Shown here in pieces: positions 35,935-45,690 of a stretch of 64,000 bases of DNA. The notes beneath the pieces are model-generated. The model was given only the letters and a program-made list of their open reading frames with translations. It made no database searches and was not told the origin of the DNA. The first letter of the stretch is position 1, and each line of letters starts with the position of its first letter. Origin of the DNA: Gynuella sp. Its GTDB lineage: Bacteria; Pseudomonadota; Gammaproteobacteria; Pseudomonadales; Natronospirillaceae. The translations under genes were made by a program, and so were the position numbers. Location of the stretch: contig JANQHX010000012.1 of assembly GCA_028282465.1 (NCBI GenBank), positions 1 through 64,000 on the forward strand. The letters are read 5' to 3'.

Positions 35935-36434
35935 CACGCCATATAGCTTACGTTGGCATAGGGTCTAATCTGGATGCACCGATAAACCAGGTGTTGACTG
36001 CCATTAATGAACTTGAAAGCCATTCTGAAATATCCTTAATTAAAGTGTCTGGTGTTTATGCGAGTAAGCCAATGGGACCTCAAGACCAGCCAGATTACAT
36101 CAACGCAGCGGTAAAAGTGGAAACTCAAATGGCTCCTCTAGACTTACTCAAGCAGCTGCAAGAACTAGAACAGAAGCACCAAAGAGTGCGCTTAGAGCGA
36201 TGGGGACCTAGAACCCTCGATTTAGATATTTTGATGTTCGATCAGCTGACGTCAGACGATCCAACCCTCACACTCCCCCACCCTGGCGCTCATCAGCGGA
36301 GCTTTGTATTACTGCCCTTAAGGGACATTGAGCCCGAATTGGCTATTAAAAATAATAGCCTTGAACATTGGCTCAACATAACAGGTCAAGAAGGCATTCG
36401 TCGTTTAACAGCTGCCGAACTACAACAGGTTTAA
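35931..36434 (+). CDS. folK: 2-amino-4-hydroxy-6-hydroxymethyldihydropteridine pyrophosphokinase
   Basis: A 167-residue enzyme of folate synthesis that pyrophosphorylates the pterin. The HPPK signature is present: AYVGIGSNLDAP, YINAAVKVET, RWGPRTLDLDILMFD (Asp pair for Mg) and LPHPGAHQRSFVLLPL. It overlaps pcnB by 4 bases (ATGA) and precedes panC by 6 bases. Confidence 0.97.
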   Translation: MTRHIAYVGIGSNLDAPINQVLTAINELESHSEISLIKVSGVYASKPMGPQDQPDYINAAVKVETQMAPLDLLKQLQELEQKHQRVRLERWGPRTLDLDILMFDQLTSDDPTLTLPHPGAHQRSFVLLPLRDIEPELAIKNNSLEHWLNITGQEGIRRLTAAELQQV

Positions 36435-36440
36435 TCGAAC

Positions 36441-37283
36441 ATGAAAACTGTCTCCACAATTGCAGATCTGAAACAGGCCATTAAGGAAATTAAAACTGAA
36501 GGCAAAACTATCGCTTTTGTTCCAACCATGGGCAATCTTCACAGTGGCCATTTAAGTCTTGTTCATAAAGGCAATGAAGTCGCCGATGTTGTAGTAGCAT
36601 CCATATTCGTGAACCCAACGCAGTTTGGCGAAAATGAAGATCTTTCAAATTACCCAAGAACTCTTGAAGAAGATAAGAAAAAACTGATTTCTGAAGGATG
36701 CAATCTGCTGTTCACGCCCGAAAAGTCAGATATGTACCCTAAACCTGACCTAGCTGTTACACAGGTCAAACACATGTCTACATTGCACTGTGGGGCAAGC
36801 CGCCCAAACCATTTCAATGGTGTGACCACCATAGTAATGAAGCTTTTTAATCTTGTTCAGCCTGATTTCGGCATTTTTGGGCTTAAAGACTTTCAGCAAT
36901 TCACCATATTAAAAACCATGGTTAAAGACATGTTCATGCCGGTTGAAATGATTGGCGTAGATACAGGTCGTGCAGAAGATGGCTTGGCCCATAGCTCCAG
37001 AAACAATTACCTTACTGCTGAAGAAAGGGAAATTGCTCCCACCTTATATCAAGTAATTTGTGAAACTAAAGAAAAAATAATCAGTGGGAAACATAGTTTT
37101 GCCAACCTGATAAGAGACGCCAAAAAGCAATTAGCCGACGCTGGAATGACCCCTGACTATTTTGCGATCTGTCGCCAAATCGACTTAAACCCTGCCACTG
37201 AGAACGACATGGATTTAGTGGTTTTAGCTGCCGCATATCTTGGTAAAGCAAGATTAATTGATAACACCCATTTTAGCCGTTGA
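36441..37283 (+). CDS. panC: Pantothenate synthetase
   Basis: A 280-residue ligase joining pantoate and beta-alanine. Motifs: FVPTMGNLHSGHLSLV (HxGH nucleotide site), SIFVNPTQFGENEDLSNYPRT, GVTTIVMKLFNLVQPDFGIFGLKDFQQ and the KMSKS-like HSSRNNYL. The panB gene normally found between folK and panC in Pseudomonas is missing here. panD follows after 78 bases. Confidence 0.97.
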   Translation: MKTVSTIADLKQAIKEIKTEGKTIAFVPTMGNLHSGHLSLVHKGNEVADVVVASIFVNPTQFGENEDLSNYPRTLEEDKKKLISEGCNLLFTPEKSDMYPKPDLAVTQVKHMSTLHCGASRPNHFNGVTTIVMKLFNLVQPDFGIFGLKDFQQFTILKTMVKDMFMPVEMIGVDTGRAEDGLAHSSRNNYLTAEEREIAPTLYQVICETKEKIISGKHSFANLIRDAKKQLADAGMTPDYFAICRQIDLNPATENDMDLVVLAAAYLGKARLIDNTHFSR

Positions 37284-37361
37284 ACCTATATTAAGATCTG
37301 TGCATACTTCGCGCGCTTTATTTAATACCCATCACATCAGGCCGTAACAAAAGGTTCATAA

Positions 37362-37742
37362 ATGCTGAATTGCATGCTGAAAGCAAAACTACACAAGGCG
37401 TCTGTTACCCATGCTGTACTGGAGTACGAAGGGTCTTGTGCCATTGACAGCGATTTGCTGGATATGGCCGGTTTACGAGAGTACGAACAGATTCAGATTT
37501 ACAACATAGACAATGGCAAAAGATTCACCACCTATATTATTCGAGGTGAGGCTGGAAGCAATATGATCTCTATGAATGGGGCCGCGGCTCATAAGGCCAA
37601 AGTGGGCGATAGAGTCATCATCTGTGCCTATGGTTATTATGGTGAAGATACCGTCGACGAACTTAAGCCAAGAATGATTTATCTGAATCCAGACAACACA
37701 GTCAGTCACACCAGCAACGCTATTCCAGTACAACTCGGGTAA
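37362..37742 (+). CDS. panD: Aspartate 1-decarboxylase proenzyme
   Basis: A 126-residue proenzyme that makes beta-alanine for pantothenate. The self-cleavage site Gly-Ser is in YEGSCAID (Ser becomes the pyruvoyl group); [14 protein letters not shown], the catalytic YIIRGEAGS region and [20 protein letters not shown] complete the pattern. With panC it supplies two of the three committed pantothenate steps. Confidence 0.97.
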   Translation: MLNCMLKAKLHKASVTHAVLEYEGSCAIDSDLLDMAGLREYEQIQIYNIDNGKRFTTYIIRGEAGSNMISMNGAAAHKAKVGDRVIICAYGYYGEDTVDELKPRMIYLNPDNTVSHTSNAIPVQLG

Positions 37743-37922
37743 TCACTCCCCATTGTTCAAAAAGTACCAGCTTGATAGTCATCAATCTGGTACAAATCCA
37801 GTTTATCCTCTAGTTCCATACACTCCTGATACACATCATCTTCTACCCGAAAGGCGTTAGCGCTATGATTGGCTAGTCGTTAAATTAGCGGCTATTTTTG
37901 GAATGAATACAAAGGAACTCCC

Positions 37923-39557
37923 ATGTCACTGACCCAATTGGCCACTTGGAATGCCCTGGCCCAGCATAAGCCCGAAATAGAAAGCCAGCATTTAAGAGAA
38001 ATGTTTGCACAAGATCCAGATCGAGCGAGCAAGTTCACCACCGAAGCAGCCAATATTTTTGTCGACTATTCCAAAAACCTGATTACCGAAGAAACCATTT
38101 CTAAGTTAATGGCTTTAGCGGAAGAGTGTGGTATGCAATCTGCCATTGCCGACATGTTTGAAGGTAAAAAAATAAACAATACCGAAGGTCGAGCAGTTTT
38201 GCACACAGCACTGCGAAACCGAAGTGACAGACCCGTGATGGTTGACGGCGAAAATGTAATGCAAGAGATCAATGCCTGCTTAGCAAAAATGAGAGCATTC
38301 TCTAACGCTGTAGATTCCGGCGAATTCTCCGGCTATACCGGTAAAAAACTCAGAACCATTGTCAATATCGGAATTGGTGGTTCTTTTCTTGGGCCAAAAG
38401 TTGTTTCCGATTCCTTGAAACCTTATTGGAAAGAAGGTTACGACCTAAAGTACATTGCCAACATAGACGGCACCGATGTAGCAGAAGTTACCAAAGATCT
38501 AGACCCTGAAACCACACTGTTTGTGGTTTGTTCTAAATCCTTTGGTACTTTAGAAACCCTGAAAAATGCAGAAGCCTGCCGCGAGTGGTTTTACAGCAAA
38601 GGTGGCAAACTAGAGGATGTAAAACATCACTTTATAGCTGTGTCGACCAACCAAAAAGCCGCAACAGAATTCGGTATAGATGCGGAAAACCTGTTTCCTT
38701 TATGGGACTGGGTCGGCGGTCGCTACTCCCTTTGGAGCGCTATCGGATTACCTCAAGCGATTGTTGTAGGCATGGATAACTTTGAAAAACTTTTAGAAGG
38801 TGCATTCCAAATGGATGAGCACTTTCGTACCGCACCTCTAAACGAAAACTTACCCGTTATTTTGGGTATGCTTGGGGTTTGGTACCACAATTTCTTTGAC
38901 TCTGAAGCGCACGCTATTCTTTTATACGATGAGTATTTAAAAGAACTGCCAAACCATATGCAGCAATGTGATATGGAATCAAATGGTAAGCGTGTATTAA
39001 CTAACGGCGAAGAAATTAACTATCAAACTGGGCCAGTCATTTGGGGTGGTACAGGCACCAATGGACAACATGCTTACCACCAACTATTGCATCAGGGCAC
39101 AAGGTTAATTCCGGCTGACTTTGTTATGCCGCTCAAAAGTCAAAACCCAATTGCCGATCACCATGCTTGGTTGTTTGCAAATTTTCTGGGTCAGCAACAG
39201 GCGATGCTCGAAGGCAAAACAGAAGCAGAAGTCATGGCGGAGTTAACCGCTAAGGGCATGAGCGAAGATGACGCTAAGGAACTAGCACCTCACAAAGTCA
39301 TTCCTGGTAATCGTCCTTGCAACACCATCATGTTTGAGAAAGGCACACCAGAAACCATTGGCGCTTTAATAGCCATGTATGAACACAGAGTCTATGTGCA
39401 AGGCGTGGTATGGGAGGTAAATAGCTTTGATCAATGGGGTGTTGAACTAGGTAAAGTATTGGGTAATGCCGTATTTGATGCACTGCAGAGTGGTGATGTG
39501 TCTGCTTATGACTCATCTTCTGCCGCTTTAATCAATAAATTTAGAGAGTCTATGTAG
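37923..39557 (+). CDS. pgi: Glucose-6-phosphate isomerase
   Basis: A 544-residue isomerase interconverting glucose-6-phosphate and fructose-6-phosphate. Both family signatures are seen: DWVGGRYSLWSAIGLP near residue 260 and GTGTNGQHAYHQLLHQGTRLIP with the catalytic His near 385; also NIGIGGSFLGPKVVSD. AAGGA precedes the ATG. It closes the pcnB-folK-pan-pgi run and is followed by a strong terminator. Confidence 0.98.
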   Translation: MSLTQLATWNALAQHKPEIESQHLREMFAQDPDRASKFTTEAANIFVDYSKNLITEETISKLMALAEECGMQSAIADMFEGKKINNTEGRAVLHTALRNRSDRPVMVDGENVMQEINACLAKMRAFSNAVDSGEFSGYTGKKLRTIVNIGIGGSFLGPKVVSDSLKPYWKEGYDLKYIANIDGTDVAEVTKDLDPETTLFVVCSKSFGTLETLKNAEACREWFYSKGGKLEDVKHHFIAVSTNQKAATEFGIDAENLFPLWDWVGGRYSLWSAIGLPQAIVVGMDNFEKLLEGAFQMDEHFRTAPLNENLPVILGMLGVWYHNFFDSEAHAILLYDEYLKELPNHMQQCDMESNGKRVLTNGEEINYQTGPVIWGGTGTNGQHAYHQLLHQGTRLIPADFVMPLKSQNPIADHHAWLFANFLGQQQAMLEGKTEAEVMAELTAKGMSEDDAKELAPHKVIPGNRPCNTIMFEKGTPETIGALIAMYEHRVYVQGVVWEVNSFDQWGVELGKVLGNAVFDALQSGDVSAYDSSSAALINKFRESM

Positions 39558-39576
39558 TCTCTTTAATTCTATTTTA

Positions 39577-39599
39577 GGGAAGCAATGGCTTCCCTTTTT
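39577..39599 (+). terminator. Rho-independent terminator of pgi
   Basis: GGGAAGC (39577-39583), loop AATG, GCTTCCC (39588-39594), then TTTTT. Confidence 0.95.
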
Positions 39600-39778
39600 A
39601 TTCTTTTTTAAAGCAATGGTTGCATTCCGTGAATAGACGCGCAGCCAGCTCAATTTCACCTTGCATTTCAATACTATCTCCGCCAAATTCTGTTCACATA
39701 GTTTACCCAGTCATATCGTGACTTAACTTATCTTTAATCAAAGCTTCTTAAATAAGCTCAACTAATTCAGTTAATATT

Positions 39779-40669
39779 ATGAACATTAAAACAGTCTCAT
39801 TGGTTCTAGGAAGTGGTGGCGCTAGAGGTATAGCACACATTGGTGTTATTCGAACTCTCGAGAAGCATGGTTTCGAAATCAAATCCATTTCAGGTTGTTC
39901 AATTGGTTCTTTAATTGGCGGCTTCTATGCAGCAGGCAAACTGGAGGAATATGAGCAATGGGTGCGAGCGTTAGATCGTACTTCTGTCGTAAGGCTTCTT
40001 GATTTTTCTTTTGATCGAAGGGGGCTTTTTAAAGGCGAAAAAATAATCGGTGTGCTAAGAAAACTCATCGGCGACCATAACATAGAAGACTTGAAATTAA
40101 AGTACACTGCAGTCGCCACCGACATCAAGCGAGAGAAAGAAATATGGTTTCAGGAAGGCTCCTTGTTTGATGCTGTGAGAGCGTCCATTGCAGCCCCCTC
40201 GGTATTCACACCACATTTTTATAATGAAATGAAATTGGTAGATGGAGGCTTACTCAACCCGGTACCGGTAACACCTACCGCAGGAGATGATACAGACATT
40301 ACGATTGCGGTGAACCTAAATGCCAAGGAGAGAATTGTTAAGCTCAATCACACAACAGACGATGAGCTCAACAAACCTAGTAGTGCTTTTAGAAAAAGAG
40401 TATCCAGATTTATAAATCGTTTAACACCGGATTCATCTAATGAAGATCACGATGAACAAATGAATATTCTTGACCTGCTCAATAGATCTATTGACATAAT
40501 GCAAAACAGCATTGCTCATTCGAAGCTCGCCATCTATCGCCCTGAAATACTCATAGAAGTGCCACGCAGCTCCGCTTCTTTCTTTGATTACCACAAAGCC
40601 GATGAACTGATTGCTATTGGCGAAGAACTCGCAGAAGAAGCGCTCAAAGACTATTTGGTTACTCAATAA
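39779..40669 (+). CDS. Patatin-like phospholipase (RssA/YchK-type)
   Basis: A 296-residue lipid acyl hydrolase. It has the glycine-rich oxyanion loop LGSGGARGIAHIGVIRTLEKHG, the nucleophile elbow GCSIGS (GxSxG, Ser near residue 43) and the DGG of the Ser-Asp dyad in LVDGGLLNPVP. It lacks a signal peptide. Length and simple domain layout resemble E. coli RssA. It is a single gene, convergent with the creD operon. Confidence 0.9.
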   Translation: MNIKTVSLVLGSGGARGIAHIGVIRTLEKHGFEIKSISGCSIGSLIGGFYAAGKLEEYEQWVRALDRTSVVRLLDFSFDRRGLFKGEKIIGVLRKLIGDHNIEDLKLKYTAVATDIKREKEIWFQEGSLFDAVRASIAAPSVFTPHFYNEMKLVDGGLLNPVPVTPTAGDDTDITIAVNLNAKERIVKLNHTTDDELNKPSSAFRKRVSRFINRLTPDSSNEDHDEQMNILDLLNRSIDIMQNSIAHSKLAIYRPEILIEVPRSSASFFDYHKADELIAIGEELAEEALKDYLVTQ

Positions 40670-40698
40670 AGTGAGCAACATGGCACTAACTCAATCGC

Positions 40699-41121
40699 CT
40701 AGTCTTGATACCAAGACTGAAGTCTTTGCCAATAATTATCGCCCGCAATTAAGTCAAAAATCACTAAGACTGAAGAAATAAGCGGTAATATCAGCGTCAA
40801 TAAAATAAACGCAACCCCCAAAGTAATATGCGTTTTTATAATACTTAAAATCAGAATTATGACCAACAACATTGCTAGTCCCCCTAAAAAAATTGGAAAC
40901 AATAGCAGATGTTTATACTTGTAGGATTCTTCTTTAAAGCGAATGCAAAAAACCAAACTAAAAGTAGCCATACCCAACACCATGAGAAGACTGGTAGAGA
41001 TCAATACTTCCATTACGCCTCCAGCTTGGACTGCGCAAAGATAAAGAATCACTAGCAACAAAAACCAAACAACTGCTGGCACTGCACCCGCAGCCGCAAC
41101 GTACAAACGAAGCCTAGTCAT
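40699..41121 (-). CDS. Four-helix membrane protein downstream of creD
   Basis: A 140-residue hydrophobic protein with four membrane helices and few polar loops. Its start overlaps the creD stop by 8 bases, so it belongs to the creD transcription unit and may be part of the Cre envelope response. I do not recognise the family. Confidence 0.72.
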   Translation of the reverse strand: MTRLRLYVAAAGAVPAVVWFLLLVILYLCAVQAGGVMEVLISTSLLMVLGMATFSLVFCIRFKEESYKYKHLLLFPIFLGGLAMLLVIILILSIIKTHITLGVAFILLTLILPLISSVLVIFDLIAGDNYWQRLQSWYQD

Positions 41122-42457
41122 CTTGCATACCCTCCGCAGATTGAGTTTTTTGCTGGAGCTGAACCTGCAAGGAATACCAGTCTACATTTCGTGTAAGCAA
41201 CATGATGCTTGCAAGAATAAGCAGTAAGAATAGTGCGCCCATTAGGAAGGCATAATCTTCTGACTTTAAGATAAAAAACATAAGCAAATAAACAAAGCCA
41301 AGCAATGTTCCGAACCCAGCGATTGAGCGCCATGTCTTGAGAATTTTCCATGCATAGGTACAAATCAGTAATAAGCATACAAACGCACTGATTAAATAGG
41401 AATGTGCAAAATCTAAATGCTCGGTGAGAGCTACTAGCACTAAATTAAATACAGTTAATGCCAAACCTACTAACAAGTACTGTACCGGATGAACAGGCCC
41501 TGACCGAGAGACTTCTAGTAAAAAGAATATTGAGAAAGTAATAACGATCAACAGAATTGAGTACTTGGATGCCCGACTCGACATTGTGTAATGGTTTACC
41601 GGATCTACGAAGCTCACACCGAAATCAGTATCTGACAGAGATTTACAGCTGGATGACCCACAGCTTTCGATTAGCTGCTTCACATTGCTAGATAGTGAGG
41701 TCGTCCGCCACTTGGCACTAAAGCCGTCTTTGGCAATGTTATAGTTTTCGGGTAGAAATCGACCGTTAAAACTTGGGTGTAACCAATTACTCTTAATATG
41801 AACCAGATTATTTTTTCCTAAAGGAAAGTAACCGATTCGTTGACTGCCTTTTAAATCCAAATTGAAATCGAATTTGAATGCCGATATATCTTCGGAAAGC
41901 ACAGCGGTTATTCCTTGGGCATCTTTGAAGCCACCTTCGGAGAACTGTGCCTGAGTGTTTCCATAATTCAAAGATGGAACTTTTAATACGCCGCCCAAAT
42001 CACTTAACAACAACACAAATTCCGGAGCCTGCATATCACCTTCGACATTATCGAGTTCACTTAAATCGAAAGTGCCAGAAAGCTTAGCTGTTCCCGAATA
42101 TACGGGAGCTTGATAGATACCACGTTTTCTATGATCCACCATCACATCTGAACTGATTTCAGACATCACAGGAGTTAATATCTTTTTAAATGTTTTGCTC
42201 TTCTGTATTTCAACATACTTCTCAAGATTCTTGTCCCAAATAGATTCAGAATAATCTAATTCAAAAGGTACAACTAAAAATGGCCCTATTAAGCTTTGCT
42301 CGCCACCCCAGGATTGAGAGATTTCTGAGACAGCTCGGTATTGAGTGGAAGAACGCTCAAGCACCACTAGTTCAATCATTTGCATCGGTACTTGTAATAT
42401 CATGACCAAGCCAAAAATGATTCCGAGTTTTATCCACAGTTGCTTTTGATTTTTCAT
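41114..42457 (-). CDS. creD: Inner membrane protein CreD
   Basis: A 447-residue protein with one N-terminal helix, a long periplasmic domain (residues about 30-295: QSWGGEQSLIGPFLVVPF, KRGIYQAPVYSGTAKLSGTF, FSAKWRTTSLSSN) and a C-terminal cluster of five to six helices (PVHPVQYLLVGLALTVFNLVL, HLDFAHSYLISA). This is the CreD layout. In E. coli, Aeromonas and Pseudomonas it is induced by CreBC during envelope or beta-lactam stress. A cre-tag-like site lies 82 bases upstream. Confidence 0.93.
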   Translation of the reverse strand: MKNQKQLWIKLGIIFGLVMILQVPMQMIELVVLERSSTQYRAVSEISQSWGGEQSLIGPFLVVPFELDYSESIWDKNLEKYVEIQKSKTFKKILTPVMSEISSDVMVDHRKRGIYQAPVYSGTAKLSGTFDLSELDNVEGDMQAPEFVLLLSDLGGVLKVPSLNYGNTQAQFSEGGFKDAQGITAVLSEDISAFKFDFNLDLKGSQRIGYFPLGKNNLVHIKSNWLHPSFNGRFLPENYNIAKDGFSAKWRTTSLSSNVKQLIESCGSSSCKSLSDTDFGVSFVDPVNHYTMSSRASKYSILLIVITFSIFFLLEVSRSGPVHPVQYLLVGLALTVFNLVLVALTEHLDFAHSYLISAFVCLLLICTYAWKILKTWRSIAGFGTLLGFVYLLMFFILKSEDYAFLMGALFLLLILASIMLLTRNVDWYSLQVQLQQKTQSAEGMQDD

Positions 42458-42538
42458 TATGTCTTTTCCATAAATATTGAACAGGAAAAAGAATAATCAG
42501 GCAGTACGTGCGGTTAATGAGCTGTATGTGTTTTTTAT

Positions 42539-42554
42539 GTGAGGACTATGTGAA
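42539..42554 (-). promoter_or_regulatory. Cre-tag-like CreB binding site upstream of creD
   Basis: On the minus strand TTCAC-N6-CTCAC, one mismatch from the CreB consensus TTCAC-N6-TTCAC. It overlaps the last codons of creC and lies 82 bases upstream of creD, implying that creD has its own CreB-driven promoter inside the creBC-creD series. Confidence 0.65.
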
Positions 42555-43976
42555 GAGAGTAATTGATGAGATCACGCCACTTTGGTCACTGCGATTTTCG
42601 ATGGTCAATATGCCTTTGTGGAGACGAACAATCTCTTGTGTTAACGAAAGCCCCAAACCTGTGCTCTTAGGCTTACCATCTGGCCTTGGCAGTGAGTAAA
42701 AACGGTCTTTAATTTTATCCAGTGCAAAGTCAGGGATACCCTCCCCCTGATCTAAAATGGTTATCGACACACAACCCTCTTTCTGGATAGCCTTTATACA
42801 CACTTCTGAATGAACACTTGAAAAATCTACTGCATTGTCAATCAAATTCTCTATCGCCATTTGCAACAATGGCTCATCAGCCTTGACCTCTAACCCTGGA
42901 TCAGCGGAAACAGTCAGTGTAATGTCTTTTAATTGAGCTTTTTCAAGAGATGTTGTTTTAGCCGCATCAATAATCTTTAATAGCGAAGTGACATGACTAG
43001 TTGATGCAGCTGATAGATTTTCGAGTGCTGAAAGCCTAAGCAGTTGATCAATGGTACGTTGAATTCTGATAGTCTGACTCGAGATACTCTTGATAAATTT
43101 TTCCTGCTCATGTATCTCAGGCCGCTCTTGCAACACTTCTACTGAGCCCTTAATTGCAGCCAGAGGACTTTTCAGTTCATGAGTTAAACTCTGAACATAA
43201 CTCTCAATATAAGCTTTACCATCTAACTCTTGCCTCATTTCTTCTAAAGCATTGGCCAGCTGTTTTAATTCAGACCCTGCAAGGTTAGGCATTGTTGGTT
43301 GAGCCCCAACTTTTACCTCTTGAGCATACTTCACTAGCTTTGTCACAGAGTTACTCAGCCAAAAAGAGAGCACTAAACCAACTAGCGCGCTGGCTAGAAA
43401 TACCAAGAGCCATTTTTTTAACACGGAATTTTTACTGGATTCAATAAACGGCTGCATAGTTATGTTTTCACTATAGACCGTGAGCACACCTAAAATTTCA
43501 CCCTCCTGAATAATTGGAGCAGCTATATGCATCACACTGGTTAATGAATCTTCAGGATCTGACCGAGTAGAGCGGGCACCATATTCACCACGCAATGTGA
43601 GGAACACATCGCGCCACTGTGAGTAATCAGCCCCCACATCCAAGCCTTCTGAGCTGTAAATTACGATGCCATTTTTATCTGTGATATAAAAATTTAACAG
43701 AACCTTTGTTCTTAAATGATCCCATACAACGGCTGAGATGTTTCGATCTTTTGCGTTTTCAACTGCCAACCTCAGATCATTTAAGTCGTTGTTCGACAAC
43801 AAGTCTTTAACAACCATCTCGGCTAACAGATTAGCCGTATCAATCAAAGTTGCCTCGGCAGATTGTTTTACTACGGGCTGAATCTCGTCAATCAATGCGT
43901 CATGGAATACCCATGTAGCCAACCCAGCCACCAACAGGTAACCTGCAAAAATACGACTGGCAAAGGTCAGCTTCAT
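42546..43976 (-). CDS. creC: Sensor histidine kinase CreC
   Basis: A 476-residue kinase: membrane helix near 8-25, a periplasmic Cache-like sensor domain (DKNGIVIYSSEGLDVGADYS, MHIAAPIIQEGEILGVLTVYS), a second helix near 190-208, HAMP, HisKA with SLTHELKSPLAAIKGSVEVL, and an ATPase domain (AIENLIDNAVDFS, DQGEGIPD, STGLGLSLTQEI). The ATG at 43976 is 2 bases after the creB stop; an in-frame ATG at 43985 is too close to the ribosome site. It pairs with CreB. Confidence 0.92.
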   Translation of the reverse strand: MKLTFASRIFAGYLLVAGLATWVFHDALIDEIQPVVKQSAEATLIDTANLLAEMVVKDLLSNNDLNDLRLAVENAKDRNISAVVWDHLRTKVLLNFYITDKNGIVIYSSEGLDVGADYSQWRDVFLTLRGEYGARSTRSDPEDSLTSVMHIAAPIIQEGEILGVLTVYSENITMQPFIESSKNSVLKKWLLVFLASALVGLVLSFWLSNSVTKLVKYAQEVKVGAQPTMPNLAGSELKQLANALEEMRQELDGKAYIESYVQSLTHELKSPLAAIKGSVEVLQERPEIHEQEKFIKSISSQTIRIQRTIDQLLRLSALENLSAASTSHVTSLLKIIDAAKTTSLEKAQLKDITLTVSADPGLEVKADEPLLQMAIENLIDNAVDFSSVHSEVCIKAIQKEGCVSITILDQGEGIPDFALDKIKDRFYSLPRPDGKPKSTGLGLSLTQEIVRLHKGILTIENRSDQSGVISSITLFT

Positions 43977-43978
43977 GG

Positions 43979-44659
43979 TTAACATGGCTCCAAGCTGTAA
44001 CCCAAACCCCTATGGGTTTTAATCAGTTCAAACTCAGAGTTTACGGATTTAAGTTTGGCCCTTAAGGTTTTGATGTGTGTATCCACCGACCTTTCCATAC
44101 TACCTGATGCATTAGGCCACACGTGCTCTAGAATTTGTTGTCGACTAAACACTTGCTCTGGGGATTGAGCTAAATAAGACAATATAAGAAATTCGTATTT
44201 AGTTAACTCAAGCTCCTGATTGAAATAACAAACTTTCGCTTTTTGAATATCAATTACTAAGTTATTCAGTGTCGCTACATCAGTAACAGTGACTCGACGT
44301 TTCAAAATAATTTTAATGCGAGCAACTACTTCTCTTGGACTAAACGGTTTTACCACATAGTCGTCCGCACCAATTTCTAAGCCGATTAATCGATCTATTT
44401 CTTCTACCCGAGCAGACAGAAATAACACTGGGATATCATTTTGTTTTTGAATTTCTTTGCAAACTTCAAAGCCAGACATATCTGGTAGGCCCACATCAAG
44501 AACTACTAAGTCAAAATTAGAATGCTTGCAGCTTTCTATAGCCAGGCCCCCCAAGCCCACAGATTCCACTGAAAATCCGTCTGACTCAAGTGTATAAATC
44601 AGAGGCTCGATTACTGCAGGCTCATCATCAACTATTAATATCTTTGCGTTTGCAATCAT
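43979..44659 (-). CDS. creB: Response regulator CreB
   Basis: A 226-residue OmpR-type regulator: receiver domain with ILIVDDEPAVIEPL and phosphoacceptor Asp in LVVLDVGLPDMSGFEVC, Lys in YVVKPFSPREVVARI, and a winged-helix output domain (LTKYEFLILSYLAQSPEQVFSRQQILEHVWP, VDTHIKTLRAKL). Identified as CreB from its operon with CreC and CreD. The likely target is the tag at 42539. Confidence 0.92.
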   Translation of the reverse strand: MIANAKILIVDDEPAVIEPLIYTLESDGFSVESVGLGGLAIESCKHSNFDLVVLDVGLPDMSGFEVCKEIQKQNDIPVLFLSARVEEIDRLIGLEIGADDYVVKPFSPREVVARIKIILKRRVTVTDVATLNNLVIDIQKAKVCYFNQELELTKYEFLILSYLAQSPEQVFSRQQILEHVWPNASGSMERSVDTHIKTLRAKLKSVNSEFELIKTHRGLGYSLEPC

Positions 44660-44679
44660 TAAACTGATATCCGATAAAG

Positions 44680-45690
44680 CTATCTGTGATCACTATCCCA
44701 GCTGAATAGCCATGCTCCAATGCCTGAAAACAACACCAGCATAACGGTTAAAAAGATTAAGTGGTCTGCCTGGCTAAAAAAGGTAGCCCCTTCAATAGAG
44801 ATAGCGCGGCTGGCTTCAACAATATGGGTAAGTGGCAGCATGTAAGCGAAAGTCTGCAATGCTTCTGGGGCACCTTCTAACGAGAACCAAACCCCTGACA
44901 GTGCCATCATTGGCCAAGACGCCACATTCAACAGCCCACCGGTTAATTCCTCACTGCGTGTTCGACACGCAATAAGCAGGCTCATGGATATCATGGTCAT
45001 GGCACCCAATATTAATACCGCGAAAAAAGACAAATAACTGCCAAACATTAAGGTATCGAAAATCCAGTGAGCCCCAAAGAACAGTATAAACATCACACAC
45101 ACTACAATGATAAGTCTAGAACTGATATGAGCACTCAAAAACTCAACGGCATTTAACGGTGTCGCTTTTAGTCTTTTTAACACACCATTTTTTCTGTACC
45201 GAACGATAATATAGCCCACACCGAACAGGCAGCTGAACATTATATTCATGCCCAAAATACCAGGTAGAACAAAATCAATATAACGGACAGCACGTCCATC
45301 TACTTCTCTTCTTTGGTACTCGCTATCTTTGGACATCAATAGCTGTTCGGTCATATAACCTTTGGGAGAAGAACGATTGACCCAATAAACTCTTTTATCA
45401 AGCTGCAGAAGCATATCAATTTGATGTTGCTGAAGCTTTTTGACGGCGCTGTCTTGATCTTCATAGGGAATAAACTGAATGTGCCTGAGCTCAAAAATCT
45501 GTGGCTTGCTAAGGTAAGCATCCTCGTCTCCTAGCACACCAACTTTAAACATGTCTTGACTGTTTCCGAAGATGAAGGCAAATAAAAACAACAACAGAAA
45601 AGGAAAAAAGATATTCCAAATAAATGAACTTCTGTCTCTGAAGAATTCACGATTGCGCGCTGTGAACACTGCGAAATATCGTTTAAACAT
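44680..45690 (-). CDS. ABC-2 type transporter permease
   Basis: A 336-residue membrane protein with one N-terminal helix (FIWNIFFPFLLLFLFAFIFG), a roughly 100-residue periplasmic loop, and five C-terminal helices with the ABC-2 signature (YIIVRYRKNGVLKRLKATPLNAVEFLSAHI; GLLNVASWPMMALSGVWFSLEG). Its start overlaps the stop of the ATPase gene by 1 base. Such transporters export lipids, polysaccharides or drugs; nothing here specifies which. It lies 20 bases upstream of creB on the same strand, so it may share transcripts with creBC. Confidence 0.9.
   Translation of the reverse strand: MFKRYFAVFTARNREFFRDRSSFIWNIFFPFLLLFLFAFIFGNSQDMFKVGVLGDEDAYLSKPQIFELRHIQFIPYEDQDSAVKKLQQHQIDMLLQLDKRVYWVNRSSPKGYMTEQLLMSKDSEYQRREVDGRAVRYIDFVLPGILGMNIMFSCLFGVGYIIVRYRKNGVLKRLKATPLNAVEFLSAHISSRLIIVVCVMFILFFGAHWIFDTLMFGSYLSFFAVLILGAMTMISMSLLIACRTRSEELTGGLLNVASWPMMALSGVWFSLEGAPEALQTFAYMLPLTHIVEASRAISIEGATFFSQADHLIFLTVMLVLFSGIGAWLFSWDSDHR

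Noticed and set aside
42430..42438. Second DnaA box (TTATCCACA)
   Set aside because: It lies inside creD coding sequence without clustering; one or two exact 9-mers are expected by chance in a window of this size.
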